This document shows, piece after piece, positions 6,737 through 8,110 of a stretch of 8,110 bases of DNA. The stretch's first letter is position 1. Every line of letters starts with the position of its first letter. This DNA is from Saprospiraceae bacterium. GTDB taxonomy: Bacteria > Bacteroidota > Bacteroidia > Chitinophagales > Saprospiraceae. The notes under the pieces are model-generated. The model made no database searches. It had not been told where the DNA came from and saw nothing but the letters and a program-made list of their open reading frames with translations. The stretch lies in assembly GCA_020849825.1 (NCBI GenBank), contig JADZFP010000403.1, positions 1 through 8,110 on the forward strand, read 5' to 3'. The translations under genes and the position numbers were made by a program.

Positions 6737-6887
6737 TATAAAAGGTTTGTTGCTTCTCTCGAGAAATGTTGCAGGCAGGAACCCATTCAAGGACGATGCC
6801 ATCCGCGAGTGAAGTTTATCACGCTCCTAAACTCGAGACCGTTCGAGAGCAGCAACAACCCTTTTATAACCACTTCACCACTTCACC
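6718..6887. repeat. Large imperfect inverted repeat (arms about 45 nt) between HMA gene and lipoprotein gene
   Basis: The left arm 6718-6762 and the reverse complement of 6843-6887 agree at all but four of 45 positions. Each difference is T on the left where the complement of the right arm has G. The shared core is GGTTATAAAAGG, TTGTTGCT and CTCTCGA. About 80 bp of unique sequence (6763-6842) lies between the arms. There is no T-run after the right arm, so it is not an ordinary terminator, and no open reading frame inside looks real. A transcript crossing it would fold into a long stem between the two genes. It may be a small non-autonomous mobile element, an extragenic palindromic repeat, or an mRNA-stability structure; the sequence alone cannot decide. 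Confidence 0.85.
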
Positions 6888-6909
6888 ACTTCACCACTTC
6901 ACCACTTCA
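6870..6909 (+). repeat. Octamer tandem repeat (CCACTTCA)x5, right outer end of the inverted repeat
   Basis: Five perfect copies of CCACTTCA, followed by a decayed sixth (CCATTATT, 6910-6917). The unit is the reverse complement of TGAAGTGG, one base away from the left-arm unit TGAATTGG. It ends 25 bp before the lipoprotein start codon. Its copy number is likely to vary by slippage. Confidence 0.92.
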
Positions 6910-6934
6910 CCATTATTCATCAATCATATCCATC

Positions 6935-7291
6935 ATGAAATTCGCATTGTTTTTATTCGGGCTCATGTTCAGCCTTTCCGCCTGCAGCCAGAAATCTGCT
7001 GCCCCGGCGGCTACCACCCTGCAAAAGACCGACACGTTTATGGTTTCGGGCAATTGCGGCATGTGCAAAAAGACCATCGAAACCTCCGCTACCAGTGTAA
7101 AAGGGGTTTCAAAAGCGGTTTGGGACATCAATTCGCACCAGTTGACGGTGACGTACGATCCGGTCAAAGCCTCGGTCGATCAGATCCAGCAAAAGATCGC
7201 GGCCGCCGGTTACGACAACGCCGGCCATCGGGGCAACGATGCCGCCTATGCCAAGCTGCCGGCTTGCTGCCATTACGAGCGACAGAATTAG
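6935..7291 (+). CDS. HMA-domain lipoprotein, putative periplasmic copper/metal-binding protein
   Basis: A 118-residue exported protein. Residues 1-17 form a lipoprotein signal (MKFALFLFGLMFSLSAC, lipobox LSAC with C17 as lipidated cysteine). A short linker is followed by an HMA domain from about 32 to 95 with GNCGMC (C41 and C44), VTYDP in the third strand, and AAAGYDN at the end. After the domain comes LPACCHYER with adjacent C111 and C112 and H113, an extra possible metal site seen in other Bacteroidota HMA lipoproteins. It is expected to be membrane-anchored facing the periplasm, binding metal exported by CopA or metal arriving from outside; this role is inferred. The ATG at 6935 begins the signal peptide; upstream in-frame starts would read through the repeats. 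It lies 212 bp after the small HMA gene, separated by the inverted repeat. Confidence 0.86.
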   Translation: MKFALFLFGLMFSLSACSQKSAAPAATTLQKTDTFMVSGNCGMCKKTIETSATSVKGVSKAVWDINSHQLTVTYDPVKASVDQIQQKIAAAGYDNAGHRGNDAAYAKLPACCHYERQN

Positions 7292-7409
7292 CATTCGGGG
7301 GGAGACCCTGTTATTTGGGCAAAAGAGGGACTTCTGCTCTCGATGATCGTTTTATGCAGCAATGACCTGCGCCTCAAAATTTCACCTGAGAGCTGCAATG
7401 CCCCTTTTT

Positions 7410-7445
7410 CCAAAACCAAAAACCGAATACCAAAAACCAAAATCC
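7410..7445 (+). repeat. Degenerate heptamer repeat, CCAAAAA-like
   Basis: CC dinucleotides recur at 7410, 7416, 7423, 7430, 7437 and 7444, separated by A-rich stretches, giving about five units of mostly 7 bp. The last unit runs into the terminator stem. Read on the minus strand it supplies the T-rich tract downstream of the hairpin. Confidence 0.6.
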
Positions 7446-7475
7446 CCTGCAAACGAGTGCTTGCAGGGGATTTTG
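7438..7475. terminator. Bidirectional rho-independent terminator
   Basis: A perfect 15-bp stem (CAAAATCCCCTGCAA at 7438-7452 with its complement at 7461-7475) surrounds an 8-nt loop. The GC-rich core TCCCCTGC is flanked by an A-tract on one side and a T-tract on the other, so it works in both directions. It should end the ribosomal-protein transcript from the right, and may end the copper transcript from the left. Confidence 0.88.
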
Positions 7476-7496
7476 TATTCGATGTATGAACGGCGC

Positions 7497-7676
7497 TTAT
7501 TTCACGTCGGCGAAAAAGTCTTTCACCTTGTCTTTGTGCACGATCATTTGTTTGTAGGTGTATTTGCCCGTTACCGGGTCTTTTACAGCCTTCACCACTT
7601 TTACGTGGTCTTTGCCGGAGCCGGCGTTAGCGGCACGCTGGGCTACACGGGCGTTTTTGGATACTTTCTTTGCCAT
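7497..7676 (-). CDS. DUF4295 family small basic protein, probable ribosomal protein bL38
   Basis: A 59-residue, lysine-rich protein beginning MAKKVSKNARVAQ and containing KDHVKVVKAVKDPVTGKYTYKQ, ending VKDFFADVK. This matches the DUF4295 family of Bacteroidota, which is regularly encoded after rpmB and rpmG. From memory, the family member in Flavobacterium johnsoniae was seen as an additional large-subunit protein named bL38; I am fairly but not fully sure of that identity. It starts 26 nt after the rpmG stop with no Shine-Dalgarno sequence, and ends about 20 nt before the terminator hairpin, so it is the last gene of this transcript. Confidence 0.87.
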   Translation of the reverse strand: MAKKVSKNARVAQRAANAGSGKDHVKVVKAVKDPVTGKYTYKQMIVHKDKVKDFFADVK

Positions 7677-7702
7677 GACCTAAGTGGTTGAAAAAGTGGA
7701 TG

Positions 7703-7891
7703 TTATTTAATTTCGCGGTGCACGGTGTACTTGCGCATGATCGGGTTGTATTTTTTCAACTCGATACGCTCGGGCGTGTTTTTGCGATTTTTCTGGGTCA
7801 CGTAGCGCGAGGTGCCGGGCATACCGCTGGTTTTGTGCTCGGTACATTCCAGAATCACCTGGATGCGGTTGCCTTTGCTTTTCTTTGCCAT
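7703..7891 (-). CDS. rpmG: 50S ribosomal protein L33 (bL33)
   Basis: A complete 62-residue bL33: MAKKSKGNRIQVILECTEHKTSG, then YVTQKNRKNTPERIELKKYNP and a C-terminal RKYTVHREIK. Only one cysteine (C16) is present, so this is the zinc-independent form without the two CxxC pairs of the zinc-ribbon type. It is a structural protein of the large ribosomal subunit near the E site. It lies between rpmB and the DUF4295 gene in one minus-strand operon. Confidence 0.97.
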   Translation of the reverse strand: MAKKSKGNRIQVILECTEHKTSGMPGTSRYVTQKNRKNTPERIELKKYNPIMRKYTVHREIK

Positions 7892-7943
7892 ATCTGGATA
7901 TTGAACTGATATTTAAACTAAAAATGCAGGACGGAGCCTTGGA

Positions 7944-8110
7944 TCAGCAAGCCGGTTCGGAATAGAAAACGATTTCGCCTTTCTTTTCCAGCTTTTTGAT
8001 GTAGGCGTACAGACCCATTTTGTTGATCGTGCGGATGGCCGAAGCGCTGACTTTAAGCGTTACCCACTCGCCCGTTTCCGGCATGAAGAACTTCTTCGTT
8101 TGCAGGTTCG
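7944..8110 (-). CDS. rpmB: 50S ribosomal protein L28 (bL28), N-terminal part beyond the window edge
   Basis: The last 55 residues of bL28 are visible: NLQTKKFFMPETGEWVTLKV, then SASAIRTINKMGLYAYIKKL, ending FYSEPAC. The NLQ.KKFF and W[VI].L.VS..A.RTI.K.G motifs identify the family. The start codon and the first roughly 25 residues lie to the right of the window. It is followed by rpmG after 52 nt, as usual in Bacteroidota. Confidence 0.94.
   Translation of the reverse strand, partial: NLQTKKFFMPETGEWVTLKVSASAIRTINKMGLYAYIKKLEKKGEIVFYSEPAC

Larger units (their letters stand above)
7292..7496. other. Convergent intergenic region between the metal genes and the ribosomal genes
   Basis: Apart from the hairpin at 7438-7475 and the CCAAAAA-like repeat at 7410-7445, nothing definite is seen. 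Small matches such as TGCAGC and GCTGCA about 40 bp apart are too short to support a structure. Confidence 0.6.

Noticed and set aside
6718..6909. CRISPR array or integron-type site
   Set aside because: The direct repeats are only 8 bp with no spacers, and no cas or integrase gene is nearby.
6809..6934. Possible longer N-terminus for the lipoprotein
   Set aside because: It would translate octamer repeat sequence ahead of an otherwise ideal signal peptide; the ATG at 6935 is far more likely.
7334..7343. TGCTCTCGA match to part of the inverted-repeat arm, considered as a third arm
   Set aside because: Only about 10 bases match and the flanks do not continue; too short to separate from chance.
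6766..7365. Plus-strand open frame running through the inverted repeat and across the lipoprotein gene in another frame
   Set aside because: The first part is repeat sequence and the rest overlaps the HMA lipoprotein, whose signal peptide, lipobox and CxxC are clear in a different frame.

Overview
The window looks like a chromosomal segment of a G+C-rich member of the Bacteroidota, possibly from the Saprospiria/Chitinophagia side, though the exact clade cannot be fixed from this sequence. Four things support this: a type IX secretion (T9SS) sorting domain on a cell-surface protein; promoter-like TAnnTTTG boxes; starts that mostly lack a Shine-Dalgarno sequence; and the cluster rpmB-rpmG-DUF4295, whose third gene belongs to a small family known from Bacteroidota.

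Layout. Positions 1-668 (minus) hold the front two thirds or so of a family 2 glycosyltransferase resembling dolichyl/undecaprenyl-phosphate sugar transferases. Divergent from it, 829-2610 (plus) encodes a secreted protein of four CHRD domains ending in a T9SS sorting domain. An imperfect hairpin (2635-2686) separates this gene from a second glycosyltransferase-like gene (2701-3576). The next four plus-strand genes form a metal-handling module: a regulator joining a heavy-metal-associated (HMA)-like domain to an AraC-type helix-turn-helix (3583-4143), a Cu+-type P1B ATPase CopA (4232-6478), a 72-residue cytoplasmic HMA protein (6504-6722) and an HMA lipoprotein (6935-7291). On the other strand, convergent, lie DUF4295 (7497-7676), rpmG (7703-7891) and the 3' part of rpmB (7944 to the edge). 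A perfect 15-bp hairpin at 7438-7475 probably terminates transcription from both sides.

How it fits together (inference). Metal entering the cytoplasm would be bound by the small HMA protein and the N-terminal domain of CopA, then pumped outward. The lipoprotein would bind metal on the far side of the inner membrane. The regulator is a good candidate sensor, because a 12-of-13 direct repeat (AAATC[A/C]TGTAACA) with an exact 21-bp period lies just upstream of copA and covers the expected -33 region. Two 21-bp-spaced half-sites are the geometry expected for an AraC-family protein.

The least explained structure is an inverted repeat of about 45 nt per arm between the small HMA gene and the lipoprotein gene. 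Its outer ends are 8-bp tandem repeats that differ by one base between the arms, and one arm supplies the last codons and stop of the small HMA gene.
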